In this document: piece by piece, positions 1-10,729 of the stretch
Position numbering within the stretch: the stretch's first letter is position 1
Layout of the letters: the number at the start of each line of letters is the position of its first letter
NCBI GenBank assembly: GCA_963920525.1
Contig: OY986439.1
Coordinates: forward strand, 27,910,819 to 27,974,818
Origin: Dichetophora obliterata
Lineage: Eukaryota > Arthropoda > Insecta > Diptera > Sciomyzidae
Length of the DNA stretch: 64,000 nucleotides
Direction of reading: 5' to 3'
Position numbers and translations under genes: made by a program
The notes under the pieces: model-generated
The model's input: the letters and a program-made list of their open reading frames with translations, nothing else
What the model was told of the DNA's origin: nothing
Databases searched by the model: none

Positions 1-168
1 TATGAATATTTTAAATTAGTTTTAATTGATACAAACGCATTGTAAGGAATGCTTTGAGGTATTTTTGCACCTTTTGTCTTTCGTATTTTGCAATGTAACA
101 GTACAGCCAATATAATAAGTTCAATCATACTAGGCATTGAAAAAACATATATTAAGCGCTGCTATTAA

Positions 169-444
169 CCCTCTGCGACTGACGTGGTAGTATGACAAAC
201 ACCATAAAATGTGTATATTTTGCAAAAATTATTTATGCTATATCAATAAATGTTAGCTTCATACGTCTTTTTAATTTTATATATTAGTAAATTAAAAAAA
301 TTATATACACTCTTAACTTTAAAATATAATAGGTAAAATAAGGAATAATAAGCTAGTTTCGAAAATATAAGTTGTCAAAATGATGTCTGATGTACTACCA
401 CGTCAGTAGAATTGTGAAACTTAAGGCACGTCAGACGCAGAGGA
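169..444. mobile_element. piggyBac-like miniature element (276 bp)
   Basis: The left end reads TTAA then CCCTCTGCGACTGACGTG. The right end, reverse-complemented, reads TTAG then TCCTCTGCGTCTGACGTG. The inverted termini and the TTAA target (one copy decayed to CTAA on the plus strand) fit a non-autonomous piggyBac-type element. It has no coding capacity. The family assignment rests only on the ends and target. Confidence 0.6.
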
Positions 445-540
445 CTAAAAACACTTAATGTTTATACAAACAAATTACGCAATTTAGTACAGATTTATGT
501 TACTAAATTTTTTTGTTAATTTTGCACCCCTTCTGTCTGT

Positions 541-858
541 GCACCCGGTGTGGACCGCCCCCCCCACCCCACCCTTGCTACGCTACTGGGGTAACCCCAT
601 TCTCATTCTCCCACAACTGACTGCGAAACAGCTGATTGTGTAATTGCTGCTTTTCGATTGGTCTAAAGATAAAAAGGGGAAGCATGAAGCAAATTACATG
701 CGGTTCAGTGCTGAATTCTAATTGGTTGACAACAAAAAAAAGGGGAGAAGCATTGCAATAATTAAATTAAAATTAAATAAATAAATTTTTGTAAATATAT
801 AAATACTTTTAATTTTATTTTATAACGAGGGGGTACGAAGCACACCGGGTTCAGCTAG
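541..858. repeat. dispersed-repeat-like sequence ending in CAGCTAG
   Basis: A stretch richer in GC than its surroundings runs from a C-rich segment (C8 run near 550) to GGGTACGAAGCACACCGGG then TTCAGCTAGT at about 830-858. An end in CTAG is what Helitron 3' ends show, but I see no clean terminal hairpin and no matching 5' TC end. It is listed as a probable dispersed repeat of uncertain class. Confidence 0.35.
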
Positions 859-1254
859 TCATTTATATATTCGAAGGATTAATTTGTTATAAGGATTTAT
901 TAGATTCGAAGGCGTTAAAAAGACCGAGCTCAAACATAATCTACTTGGTGCTCCCTTGAAATTTAAAAAAAAATGTAATTACACTGTCCAACAAATGGGA
1001 CGATTTACAACATTTGCAATTGTAAATTAGAATAAATTAATTGAAGTTATAAAAAAAAACAATTGAAATTCAAAAACTTCAATTGAGTGACGATAAAAAA
1101 AAATTAACAAACTTTTATTCTTATAATTTTAATAAAAGCCTATAGCTAAAGTTTAAATAAAATCAAAAGGCATTACTTGCATAAGGTATGAAATGGCTGA
1201 TAAGAAAAGACAAAATTTGTTTTATTACAATCAGAGCTGGTATGTAATCAACTA

Positions 1255-1480
1255 CTTTCGTCATTACAAATTATAATCGTAACCTTAAAAAATAAAGATT
1301 ACGATAACTGTAATCATAACCTAAATAGTTTTAATTACAATTACAGTAATCGTAATTATTAAAAAATTACAATTACTGTAATCCTAAACAAAAAATTTCT
1401 TTATTACGATTACAGTAATTCTAAAACAGTAGAATTATAATTTCGATTACTGTAATCGTCGTATTCATTATTTTTGTAAT
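1255..1480. repeat. diverged ATTACAGTAATCGTA repeats
   Basis: At least six imperfect copies of the near-palindrome ATTACGATTACTGTAATCGTAAT in both orientations. Two more lie at 6605-6685, on the other side of the 1731-6044 nest, so the nest may sit inside an older element with such arms. The remaining sequence between 447 and 1730 shows nothing codable. Confidence 0.5.
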
Positions 1481-2304
1481 TGAATTACTGCATAAATCTT
1501 TCTTTTTCATGATGCAATTCACAAAGAAGATCTTTTCTAAAATCTTTATTAGTGGTGGGGCCCTGCTGGAATAATTCTCTTTGTAATTCGTTCTTTTTGA
1601 TGCTGTTCACGGCTGCACGCTCTTTCTGATTTTTCATTCGAAAAGTAAGTCTTATTTAAGGCATATATTGATTTTTAATATTTCAGAATTAATTGGTTTC
1701 TCTCTCGTATCAATTTATATATTTATTATTAGGTTTGTTTCCGTACTAACTTCAATTAAAGTTCGAGTGAAGTTCGACTAATAGAGAGTTACTTGATCAT
1801 CTGTCAAAATTAAAATATTTATCAAAAAGTACGAAAACGACTTCAAGTAAATTTCAAACACAACAGCTATTCTTACATTTTTGCAATAGAAAAGAATTTC
1901 TTTTGCATGAAATTATTAGTTTGTTCTTATAAACTACACTTTGTTCAAAATAAAGAAAACAAAAGCACTTGCATTTAATTACACTGTTCGACCAGGGTTT
2001 TTTTTTTCCTTATGCGGCATTATGTGTTTCTAAGGGGTTTTGACATGGAAAACTAAAATACGAAATCAGAATTTTCGTATCATCCATAGTTTTTTGGTTA
2101 TTTGAAAATAAGTGTTTTATTTCCCGTTAATATATTGAATGGGGGCGATTGCTGAAAAATTTAGTAGCAACAGGTGGCAACATCAGCTCTTGTGTGATAC
2201 TAAATCAATTTTATCACCATATTCTCTTTTAAATATCCTACGTAAATACCCCGCACCACACCTCTCACCAACATAAACTGCGAATGCATTCGACGAAGGC
2301 ATGC

Positions 2305-2420
2305 CTAACGGCTCCATTAGACTACTGACATTAAATGAATCAGCTGATTGATGGTGTTTAATCATTTTTGGTGATGTTTACACATTTGGAAAAGTTGTTA
2401 GTAGTCTAATGGAGCCTTTA
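2305..2420. repeat. short inverted repeat (hairpin) inside the TTA-flanked element
   Basis: GGCTCCATTAGACTAC at about 2308 is matched in reverse complement by GTAGTCTAATGGAGCC at about 2402, with about 80 bp between. It may be a tiny non-autonomous insertion or a subterminal hairpin of the host transposon. No target duplication could be settled. Confidence 0.55.
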
Positions 2421-2613
2421 GTCATTGTATATATATACCACGTTGTTCAGATAACCCCTATACCACTTTGTTCTGATAACTTCCAAGTGATTATAGCAAT
2501 ATAGAACTGATTCTTTGTTGGACTGAATAAAATATTTTTGTGTGTCATGTAAGTGCATATTCCTCTTTCCACAGCAACTCAAACATTAATGAAATCAAAC
2601 TTTTCTCTAGAAA

Positions 2614-4226
2614 ATGTCTCGTCACCGAGCTTGTCGGAATAATCCAGACAGTTTTTGCTACATCTGCGGAGAATTCACGTTTGCAAGACATAAAAAGAAA
2701 ATTTCTCCCGTTATAAAGAAGGCTTACAAAAATTACTTTGGAATGGAGCTTGGAGATCAGGACAAGGACTGGGCGCCACATATTTGTTGTGCTACTTGTT
2801 ACGTGAAATTAACAAACTGGTGGAATGGTAAATCTTCCATTTTGTTTGCAGCCCCAATGTCTTGGAGGGAGCAAAAAGACCACATAACAGATTGTTATTT
2901 CTGTCTCACTAATGTTACAGGTTTTACAAGCAGGAAATCAAAGAGACACATCGTTTATCCAAATTTGAAATGAAATATTGAAAATGATACATATAGTGAA
3001 GATGGAAGTGTTGGTCAGTAATTGCCATCCTCTTCACCTGAAAATGATCCCACGTATCAGAGTGCAAGTATACCAAACCGATTCTTTTTAACTCAGGCAT
3101 ATCTAAATGATTTAGTTCGCGACTTAGGCTTAAGTAAACAAAAGTCAGAACTGCTAGGATCTAGGTTACAGGAATGTAATCTGCTCCATGAAGATACAAA
3201 TGTTACTCTTTTCAGGCATAAAGAAAGTACTTTTCTTCCTTTTTTTACAAATGATAAAACTCTTACGTTCTGCAACGATGTGTGCGGCTTAATGAGAGCT
3301 CTAGATTTTGAATACGATCACCGTGAATGTAGACTTTTTATAGACGCCTCCAAAATTAGTTTAAAGGCAGTCCTACTCCACATTGGAAACGTAATGCCTC
3401 CCATCCCAATTGCCTATGCTAGTATAGCTAAAGAGTCATATGAAATTTTGGAGAATATGCTCGCATGTATCAAATACAATGACTATAAATGAAAGATTTG
3501 TGGTGATCTGAAAATCATTGCCATGATATAAGGAATGCAGCTGGGCTACACCAAATATGGGTGTTTTATATGTGAATGGGATAGTCGTGACAGAAGTTCC
3601 CATTATAAGAAAAAAGTTTGGCCTCAACGAAAATGGAAACTATGCGAAAAAAATTTACAGCGTACAAAACTTGTAGCTAGTGAAGATGTGCTCCTTCCAC
3701 CACTTCATATCAAATTAGGCCCCATGAAGCAATTTGTGAAGGCAATGGATAAAAGTGGAAGAGGATTTATGTACCTGTCAAGCAAATTCAATCGTCTTTC
3801 ACCAGCAAAAATTAAGGAAGGTGTGTTTGTTGGCCCCCAGATTAGGCAACTTCAAAAGGACCCACATTTCGAAGCAGGTCTGACGCCAGAAAAAAACAAG
3901 CATGGACGTGTTTTAAGAACGTCACAAGAAACTTTCTAGGAAAACGGATAGCTCCCAACTACAAAAAATTAGTTGATGATATGCTTGTTGCATACAAAAA
4001 CCTGGGATGCAACATGTCCCTGAAAGTGCATTTTTTGCACTCTCATTTGGATTTCTTCCATGAATGCTGCAGCGACGTTTCTGATGAATATGGTGAAAGG
4101 TACCACAAAGACATTCTAACTTTAGAAAAGCGATACGAAGGAAAATGGATGCCTACTATGCTCGGTGACTACTGCTGGAATATTGTACGAGAGTGCAAAG
4201 ATATTCCGCATAAAAGAAAGAAATAA
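2614..4226 (+). pseudogene. broken candidate transposase of unclassified Cys-rich family
   Basis: The reading starts at ATG 2614. It has an N-terminal cysteine-rich region (CYIC, CCATC, CYFC), then LFIDASK (about 3336-3356), CGDLK (about 3500), a CFICEWDSRD block (about 3565), LPPLHIKLG, FVGPQIRQL and finally GERYHKDI (about 4092-4115). The blocks match a protein family common in insect and cnidarian genomes and usually labelled uncharacterized. In-frame stops lie at 2971, 3019, 3490 and 3529, and a frameshift lies between about 3900 and 3980, so this copy is dead. The D, D and E of IDASK, GDLK and GER could form a DDE-type site; this is inference. The C-terminal end resembles the fragment at 55289-55597. 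Confidence 0.75.
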
Positions 4227-4248
4227 CATTATTAACTAATGGAAAATA

Positions 4249-5532
4249 TTGGGGGTTGGAATTAATTTTAAAGGTTTTTTTTCGGTTTTTGAGCATTTAT
4301 TTAGAAACAACGGTACAATGTATATTATTCAAAGTATTGTCCATCGTTAGTTACAACATTTTCCCATCTTTCTGGCAGCATATGGATTCCGCACCGGAAG
4401 AACGATTCGTCTTTTGAGGCAATCCACAAATCGACCCATTTTTTGGTATCCTCGTAAGAAGTGAAGCGCTGCTCAGCCAAGCCATGCGTCATCGATCTGA
4501 ATAGGTGGTAGTCGGAAGGGGCTATGTCTGGGCTATAAGGCGGGTGGGGTAGCACATCCCAATTCAGCGCCTCCAACGTTTCCTTGACGGTTCTTGCAAC
4601 ATGTGGCCGTGCGTTGTCATGTTGAAAAACCACTTTGTCGTGTCTTTTGGCATATTCCGGCCGTTTAACCTTTAATGCTCGGCTCAATTGCATCAATTGT
4701 TGTTGGTAGCGTTCCCCAGTGATGGTTTCGTTAGGTTTTAGCAGCTCATAGTACACGACACCCTTCTGATCCCACCAATTACACAGCATAAGCTTGGCGC
4801 CATGAATATTCGGCTTGACCCTCGATGTTGATGCATGGCCGGGTGGTCCCCACGATTTTTTTCGCTTAGGATTATCGTAATGGATCCACTTTTCATCGCC
4901 AGTGACAATACGATGCAAAAAACTCTTCCTTTTATGCCGTTGAAGCAGTTGTTCGCACATGCAAAATCGCCGTTCAACGTCTCTCGGCTTCAACTGGTAC
5001 GGCACCCAGTTTCCTTGCTTTTGAATCATTCCCATGGCCTTCAAGCGTTTGCCGACCGTTGATAAGTCGACTCCCAATGATTCTGACAATTCTTGAAGGG
5101 TTTGACACGGGTCTTCATCGAGCAAAGCCTCCAATTCCTCATCTTCAAACTTTTTCGGCTGGCCCGGACGCTCTTTGTCTTCCGTATCAAAATCACCACT
5201 TTTAAACCGACGGAACCAGTACTCACAAGTAGAAATCGATGGAGCATAGTCCCCGTAAGCCTCAGTAAGCGTGCGTTGTGCTTCAACTTTTTTCTTCAAA
5301 TGGAAGCACAAAAGTAAACCTTCCCGCAAATTGCGTTTTGTTGGAACGAAAGTCGACATGTTCACAGAGAAAAAAATATATGTTGTTTACACTTCAGCGG
5401 AATGGCACATACTAAAAAATGAAGCTTAGACAATGTGCTTTGAAATGAATATAGTCACAGGTGTGCCCGATGCGATCTATTGATAGTTACGCCATCTCTT
5501 AGAAAACCTTTAAAACTAATTCCAACCCCCAA
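4249..5532 (-). mobile_element. complete Mos1-like mariner element (1284 bp)
   Basis: Both ends read inward TTGGGGGTTGGAATTA and continue with TTTTAAAGG, giving 28-30 bp inverted repeats with one or two mismatches. TA dinucleotides flank it (4247-4248 and 5533-5534). The total length is within 2 bp of canonical mauritiana-subfamily mariners. It is inserted just downstream of the broken gene in the TTA-flanked element, so it is the youngest layer of this nest. Confidence 0.95.
4325..5365 (-). CDS. mariner transposase, mauritiana subfamily (346 aa), apparently intact
   Basis: A cut-and-paste transposase that would act in the nucleus on the element's own inverted repeats. The open frame is uninterrupted and begins MNMSTFVPTK, as Mos1-type proteins do. 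An N-terminal paired-like helix-turn-helix region covers roughly residues 1-115, followed by the WVPYQL linker (variant of WVPHEL) near 120. The catalytic triad is visible: D157 in TGDEKW, D250 in HDNARPH and D285 in APSDYHLF, with 34 residues between the last two (DD34D). The C-terminus LPERWENV...YFE is typical. Length and catalytic residues are those of an active enzyme. Activity itself cannot be judged from sequence. Confidence 0.95.
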   Translation of the reverse strand: MNMSTFVPTKRNLREGLLLCFHLKKKVEAQRTLTEAYGDYAPSISTCEYWFRRFKSGDFDTEDKERPGQPKKFEDEELEALLDEDPCQTLQELSESLGVDLSTVGKRLKAMGMIQKQGNWVPYQLKPRDVERRFCMCEQLLQRHKRKSFLHRIVTGDEKWIHYDNPKRKKSWGPPGHASTSRVKPNIHGAKLMLCNWWDQKGVVYYELLKPNETITGERYQQQLMQLSRALKVKRPEYAKRHDKVVFQHDNARPHVARTVKETLEALNWDVLPHPPYSPDIAPSDYHLFRSMTHGLAEQRFTSYEDTKKWVDLWIASKDESFFRCGIHMLPERWENVVTNDGQYFE

Positions 5533-6153
5533 TACATATTTCTTGTTCTTATTTTTCATGTATTAAGATCTACTAATATCGGGTATTATATTTAGAAAAA
5601 CTTCTGTGGAATTAAATAAAGTTTACATTACATTTATGCAGAATGTTTTTTAATGCAACATAAAGAAAGGTGAAAAAATTTAATTCCAAATTACTAAAAA
5701 ACTGTGCCTGATGAACAAAATCTAAAAACATATTTGAAATCATGATATTAATTACAATTCAGATACTCAGAAAAATGAAAAAATTTTTTTTTTGTAGAAC
5801 AGTGTTATTAAAATAGTTTTTATTTCACATAACAATAAAAAATATTGATTTAATATTTTGACGATCAGCTGTTCGTAGCTGGAAATTCGTGCTCGAAGAA
5901 ATTTTTCACGTAAAGTTCAAGTAATTGTAATAGAACAGAGAGTGACACTTAGCTTGTTCTTCTTCTCTCTTGAGCTTGAAAAATGTGTAAAGAAATGCTT
6001 TCAAGTAACTTCAAGTTACTTGAAGCGAGTACGGAAACAGACCTATTATTGAGTTCGTTTTGATTTATATCATTGAAAAAACTTATTGTTCAAAACAAAA
6101 TAGTTTCGGAATAAAATTGCAATATATTTGCTTTTTAGTAAGGAGAAAAATAA

Positions 6154-6497
6154 ATAAATAAATAAACTGGCCATTTCAGCCCTTGGAAGAACTTTGACCT
6201 AGCTTCTATTGATCAATTTTGTTGTGCGTGTTATTAAATGTTTTGATCACAAATGACCGAGAACTGGACCTACGTGTTTTATGCCGACTCCGAACGGCTT
6301 ATGTTCTCAAGAAGCTTTACATGGCAATTTTTTTACTCTCTGAGGTTTGCCATTGTCTGCAGAGAGGTGACGACCGATAAGAAAAATTAATTCATTTGAA
6401 AAAACTTTCTGTCTGAGCTGGAAATGAACCCGGGCTACCGAGGTTCTTTAGCTTAGGGGCCACGCACTCTACCCACTAGGCTACGACCGCCACTAAC
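6154..6497 (-). mobile_element. tRNA-derived SINE with 13-bp target duplication
   Basis: On the minus strand the element starts with a tRNA-like head: an A box in the stretch GTAGCCTAGTGGGTAGAG and a B box GGGTTCATTTCC. A unique body follows with a GCCGTTCGGAGTCGGC palindrome-like block, and the element ends in a (TTTA)n tail at the low-coordinate side. The perfect 13-bp repeat AGGAGAAAAATAA flanks it (6141-6153 and 6498-6510), proving retrotransposition. The head could be mistaken for a tRNA gene on the minus strand, but it lacks a proper acceptor stem and is fused to the SINE body. Confidence 0.88.
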
Positions 6498-6604
6498 AGG
6501 AGAAAAATAAGTCAACATTAAAATTACATGACTTTTGCAAAATCAATTTTTTTTTAAACAAGATTATTTGTGATATAACTTACATAGTGAGTAATTAAAT
6601 AACA

Positions 6605-6685
6605 AAAAACATGATTACGATTACTGTAATTTTAAGTGTCATTTTCATTGATTACGATTACTGTAATTGTAATCAATAGATTTTT
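6605..6685. repeat. ATTACGATTACTGTAAT repeats
   Basis: Two imperfect copies of the motif also seen at 1255-1480. The remainder between the SINE and 7017 is AT-rich with nothing recognisable. Confidence 0.4.
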
Positions 6686-7017
6686 CCATTTTTTAAAAGT
6701 TACAAGTATTTGTTTTAAGAGTGTTTTTTTGGCTCAGTGCCAATTTTTATATTTATTTTATTATTCTTGCTTTTGTTATGGACCTCTGAAATCAAGTCTT
6801 TGATACTTCTGCTTTCTACCTTTTTATGTTTTTATGATTTATTGTATTGTTTTTAAAAAAATATTTTTGTTTTCATTTGATTTCAAAGTTTTTATTTTCA
6901 TTTCTACTTTTAACGTTTTATTTATAAGTGGATTGTTTTTGAGCATTAAGCTTTAAAATTAACCGTATTTATATTTTTTTTAGAAATTAAAACAATAAAA
7001 ATACATTTTTTATTTGA

Positions 7018-7786
7018 CCCTCCCTGTGTCCACTATATTTTTGCTTACGTCATTCGTCCACTATGACGATTTCGTCCAAGTTATTTTTTCATCCTTTTAG
7101 AGAAATGATAGAATTCAGAAGTTTTTATTCAAAAATTTTTGTACAGTTTTGCGCAATTAATTTTGGAACAGTCAGAAATGAGAATTTTTTTACTTTTTAA
7201 TAAAAAATTAATATCTCTGGCCCTATCTACTATTCAGAAAAAAAAAATTTAGAGAATTTTACTTGATATATAGGCCTTTATAAAAAACCTGCCTCAATTT
7301 GGCTCCGTTCCAAAAACCATAACTATTTCGCCACCTGATATTTTTTGGGTTAAAATTTTTTTAAAAGTTAAAGTATTTATAGCAAAAACATTACCTTAAG
7401 AGTATCTAATGACTCTAAAAGGTTTTACGGATCATGTGCTAGCTATTTATGAAAAAATAAAACGATTTTGTTTAAAAATATTAAAACAGTCTGTAACAAT
7501 AAAATTACATATCACTGAAAATTTTTTTATCACAAAAACACACTTTATTTTTATTTACAAATTTTTTTTAAAAAAATGACTAAAAATATGAAAACATACT
7601 TAATTTTCAACAAAAATATCAAAAATTTTACTTACCTAAAATCACAAAAAAGTTAGGTATCGTAACCACTATGACGATTTCGTCCACTTGCCAACTTTAA
7701 CAGTACACGCTCAAAGTGCACGTCTGATATACTGTAACACCGCAAAAAGTTCGAGGTCGATTTCGTCATAGTGGACACAGAGAAGG
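7018..7786. mobile_element. piggyBac-like miniature element (769 bp)
   Basis: The left end reads TTGA then CCCTCCCTGTGTCCACTAT. The right end reverse-complemented reads TTAA then CCTTCTCTGTGTCCACTAT. The interior carries direct copies of CCACTATGACGATTTCGTCC near each end (about 7058 and 7668). No coding frame is present. The TTAA target and CC-starting termini suggest a piggyBac-type non-autonomous element. Confidence 0.6.
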
Positions 7787-7790
7787 TTAA

Positions 7791-8690
7791 AAATAAATTT
7801 TAAATAAAAAATAAATAAAATAACAGTAATTTTTTTCAGGTGGCGAAATAAATTTTTAAAATTTTAATTTAAAATATAATTTAAAAAAAATTTTCAAAAA
7901 AATTGCGTGACCATAATAGCCCACATAGATGACAACATACAAAAAAAATTTTATTTTATTTTATTTTTTTATTTTATTTAGAAAAAAAATGTTATTTTAT
8001 AGGTTGCCAGATGCATTTTTTTAGCAAATGACTCCCCCCCGAAAAAATCATGGATACGGCCCTGGTTGAAATACTTAAAAATAACTTTAAAGATTGGGTA
8101 TCATCATATTCAATCCTTCATACTGTTTTATTCATTTAATCCTTAATACTGTTTACCGTAAAAACAATAGATAAAACTTTACAAAAAAGTTTTCAAACAC
8201 ATGATGCAATCAACAAAAACCAGTAATCTTAACAGATATTTTATCAAATCAAAGCCAGTTGCAGGTAAAATGTTAAAATTTCAACATCGTTACCAATGAT
8301 TGATGACTGCTAAGAACAAAGATGAAGACACTGATAAATCCACTTTTTCTAAAGGTTAGAAAAATTTCAACAATACTCGTATAAAAAGCTTACATAACCT
8401 GATAGTAGTCTTTATTTTCATAAAATTAAATGGAAGGAAACGAGAAAAAAGAGCTAGCTTCGATAAGCTGAGGTTAGGGTCTAGACTTGGCTAAGACGAA
8501 ACGTAAAAACAGACACAAACAAAACAAAAAAGAAAAGAATACTCATAAAGTGAGTGATATGCAACACAACAACTTTCGCTTTCACCAAACTTAATAGGAT
8601 TGACTTTCCTCAAACTAGAAAGATCTAAGCTGTGGCATCAGTCATAAGTGAAGGTTGACTCTTAAATCAATTTGAAATAGTAAAAGTTGA
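7791..8690. other. AT-rich intergenic stretch, no gene seen
   Basis: Poly-A/T-rich sequence with a short CCCCCCCGAAAAAATCATGG segment and GGATACGGCCCTGG at about 8030-8065, which looks like one end of a hAT-type element whose partner I cannot find. No codable frame with recognisable content. Confidence 0.5.
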
Positions 8691-8698
8691 TGTCTAGC

Positions 8699-10595
8699 CA
8701 GTAGCGTAACTATATTTTTTGCGCCCGCCCGCAGGTTTCTAAAAGCGCCCTGGAATTTAATTTTAGCGTAAAACTATGTTATTACTAGGTTACTAGAAGC
8801 GTAGGAGAAAACAAGAGAGCTCTTGACAAAAAAAAAAAGAGAACCAAAGAGGCTTTTTTAATTCAATGATCATATGATGATCATCATTTATTACAACAGT
8901 TATATTTTAAAATCAGTTATATCTTATTTTATAAATAAAGTTATATATTATTTTAATAGAATTTGTTAAAAAAAGCAGTAACGTAAGAAATACTTTTTAT
9001 AATATCAAATGTAGTAACATTTGTAAGATGTTATCACAAAGTAGGTAAAAAAAGAAAACATCACATATTAATTATTTAAAAAAGTAAGCAAACTTAAAGT
9101 GTGTATTAATGGGATCAATAATTTTTTTATTGATGAAATAATAAGTTTAAGATGTTTAGTTTAAATATTTTGTATATGACGTTAACTGTTAACTACAGAG
9201 TTTGCTAACGTCACAAAATATGACCAACTGAGTGATTAAAACAACATCAGTTGCTGACTTGCTGAAAATATGAAAGCAAACGGGCTAATTGACTTCGGCC
9301 ATATTCGAATTTTGCCAAACAAAGACGACTTTTGCTCAAAATAGTCGGTTTTTTTGACGTCGATTATTGCATCCTGAGAAATCGTTTGTACGGGACTTCA
9401 GTTTTATTTCAGCACAAACGTCGCACAACGTCTCGTAGAGCTATGAAAATTGGCACGAATATCTTTCATGACAAAATTAAGAAATCTTAAAAAAGTTATA
9501 AAAATCTTACCTCTGCCACACCCACCTCCCATGTAAACGAAATCCATTTTTGCCTGAAACTTCAATCTTGTCTCAAACAACGAAGTTTGCTACACAAATT
9601 AATTTTTTGATTAATTATATTTTTGTATTTGTATTTATTAGGCAGGTATGTTAGCGTATAACAAAAGATTTCTTGTGCATGCCGCAAATTATAATATATG
9701 TATTACAACAAAACCCGTAAGAATTAAAATTAAAAATTAGAATTGAAAAAAAAGAAAAGGATAACAACAAGTAATAACATATTTATAAGTTAACAGAATT
9801 ATAAGTTATATAACAACAAAACACAAAAAACAAAAGAATTAAAATTAAAAAATTTACTCAGCCTTGGAAAATACCACCCCCACAAATTGACTACGTTTTT
9901 GTTTATATTTGTAAGCTTTTTTATTACAGCAAGGAAATATTAAAAATTGAGTTTTTTTTGTGCTTCAAAAAAAAAAATCAGCTGCCATACATCAAATATA
10001 TCTCAAATTTTAACTAAACAGGTCACCATAAAAATGTATATCTTCCTCATTAGCAAGTATTAGCAAGAATTTTTTTGGATTTGGTGTAACGCAGTTCTAA
10101 TGATGTTTTCGTGAAAAACTTATAATCAATCTTTCTCAAAATTATTTTTTAAGCACTTTTAAAAAATTGAATATTTAAAAATTTGTATCCCGCTTTTAGT
10201 GTTTACTTTTATGATAAGCTTAAAACCATATGTTAAAAATGTAAGCAAAAACAGTAATTTTGCCAGACATAAGAAATTTTTAACTTTAATTTGATATATA
10301 TAAAAAATATATAATTTGAATAACAAGAAAAATTGTATTTTTAAAAATGCAACTATGACGGCTTGTCATAACGAAACGATTGCTACTACTAAAAAAATTC
10401 ATTTTGATTTTTTCACCCAAGATATTTTCTATTGAAAGCTATAAAAATTTGGAAAATTTCAAACGTCGATATATTAGGTTTTTGGCCGCTTATGTTACAC
10501 TGTGCGTCGTTCTCCACTTTAGTTATTAATTTCATCAAGGTACTTGAGGGCGCCCCTAGCATAGTTGCGCCCGCCCGCAACTTTTTATGCCTTTG
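8699..10595. mobile_element. hAT-like element with perfect 8-bp target duplication (1.9 kb)
   Basis: TGTCTAGC occurs directly outside both ends (8691-8698 and 10596-10603). The ends start CAGTAGCGTAAC and, reverse-complemented, CAAAGGCATAA. Both carry GCGCCCGCCCGC close to the terminus. The interior is AT-rich and shows no transposase frame, so it is non-autonomous or degraded. An 8-bp duplication with CA-starting ends is the hAT signature. Confidence 0.75.
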
Positions 10596-10729
10596 TGTCT
10601 AGCAGTATTAAAAGATGGCTAAATAATTGCACAGCTTATATGACCCTTTTTTTTTAGTTGGTATTGAATTTGCTTTTAGTGAAATTTAGCATCAGATTTA
10701 TTTTGAAGAATCGTGTCGAAAATCAAAAT

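Larger units (their letters stand above)
1982..5804 (+). mobile_element. TTA-flanked, CAC-ended DNA transposon carrying an unclassified gene family
   Basis: The left terminus CACTGTTCGAC follows TTA (1979-1981). The right terminus, read inward, is CACTGTTCTAC and is flanked outside by TTA (5805-5807). Terminal similarity is about 11 bp. The interior holds the broken cysteine-rich gene at 2614-4226 and a mariner at 4249-5532. Without the mariner the element is about 2.5 kb. A second element with the same kind of ends, the same TTA duplication and the same gene family lies at 53892-56033. CAC ends and TWA targets resemble Chapaev3-type CMC transposons; that link is inference. Confidence 0.7.
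1731..6044. mobile_element. outer miniature inverted-repeat element, split by a nested insertion
   Basis: Left end AGGTTTGTTTCCGTACT at 1731; right end reverse-complemented AGGTCTGTTTCCGTACT, ending at 6044. Both sides are followed inward by CTTCAA-rich sequence. The direct repeat ATTATT lies immediately outside each end (1725-1730 and 6045-6050). Without the 3.8-kb insertion at 1982-5804 the element would be only about 490 bp and non-coding. The superfamily is not clear. Confidence 0.6.

Noticed and set aside
820..860. Helitron 3' terminus
   Set aside because: It ends in CTAG, but the required terminal hairpin and a 5' TC end are not evident, so it was kept only as an unassigned repeat.
4738..5317. 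Additional frames overlapping the mariner transposase
   Set aside because: They are shadows of the intact 346-codon transposase in other frames.
6415..6495. A tRNA gene on the minus strand
   Set aside because: A- and B-box-like sequences are present, but the acceptor and other stems do not close and the sequence continues into a SINE body with a tail and target duplication.
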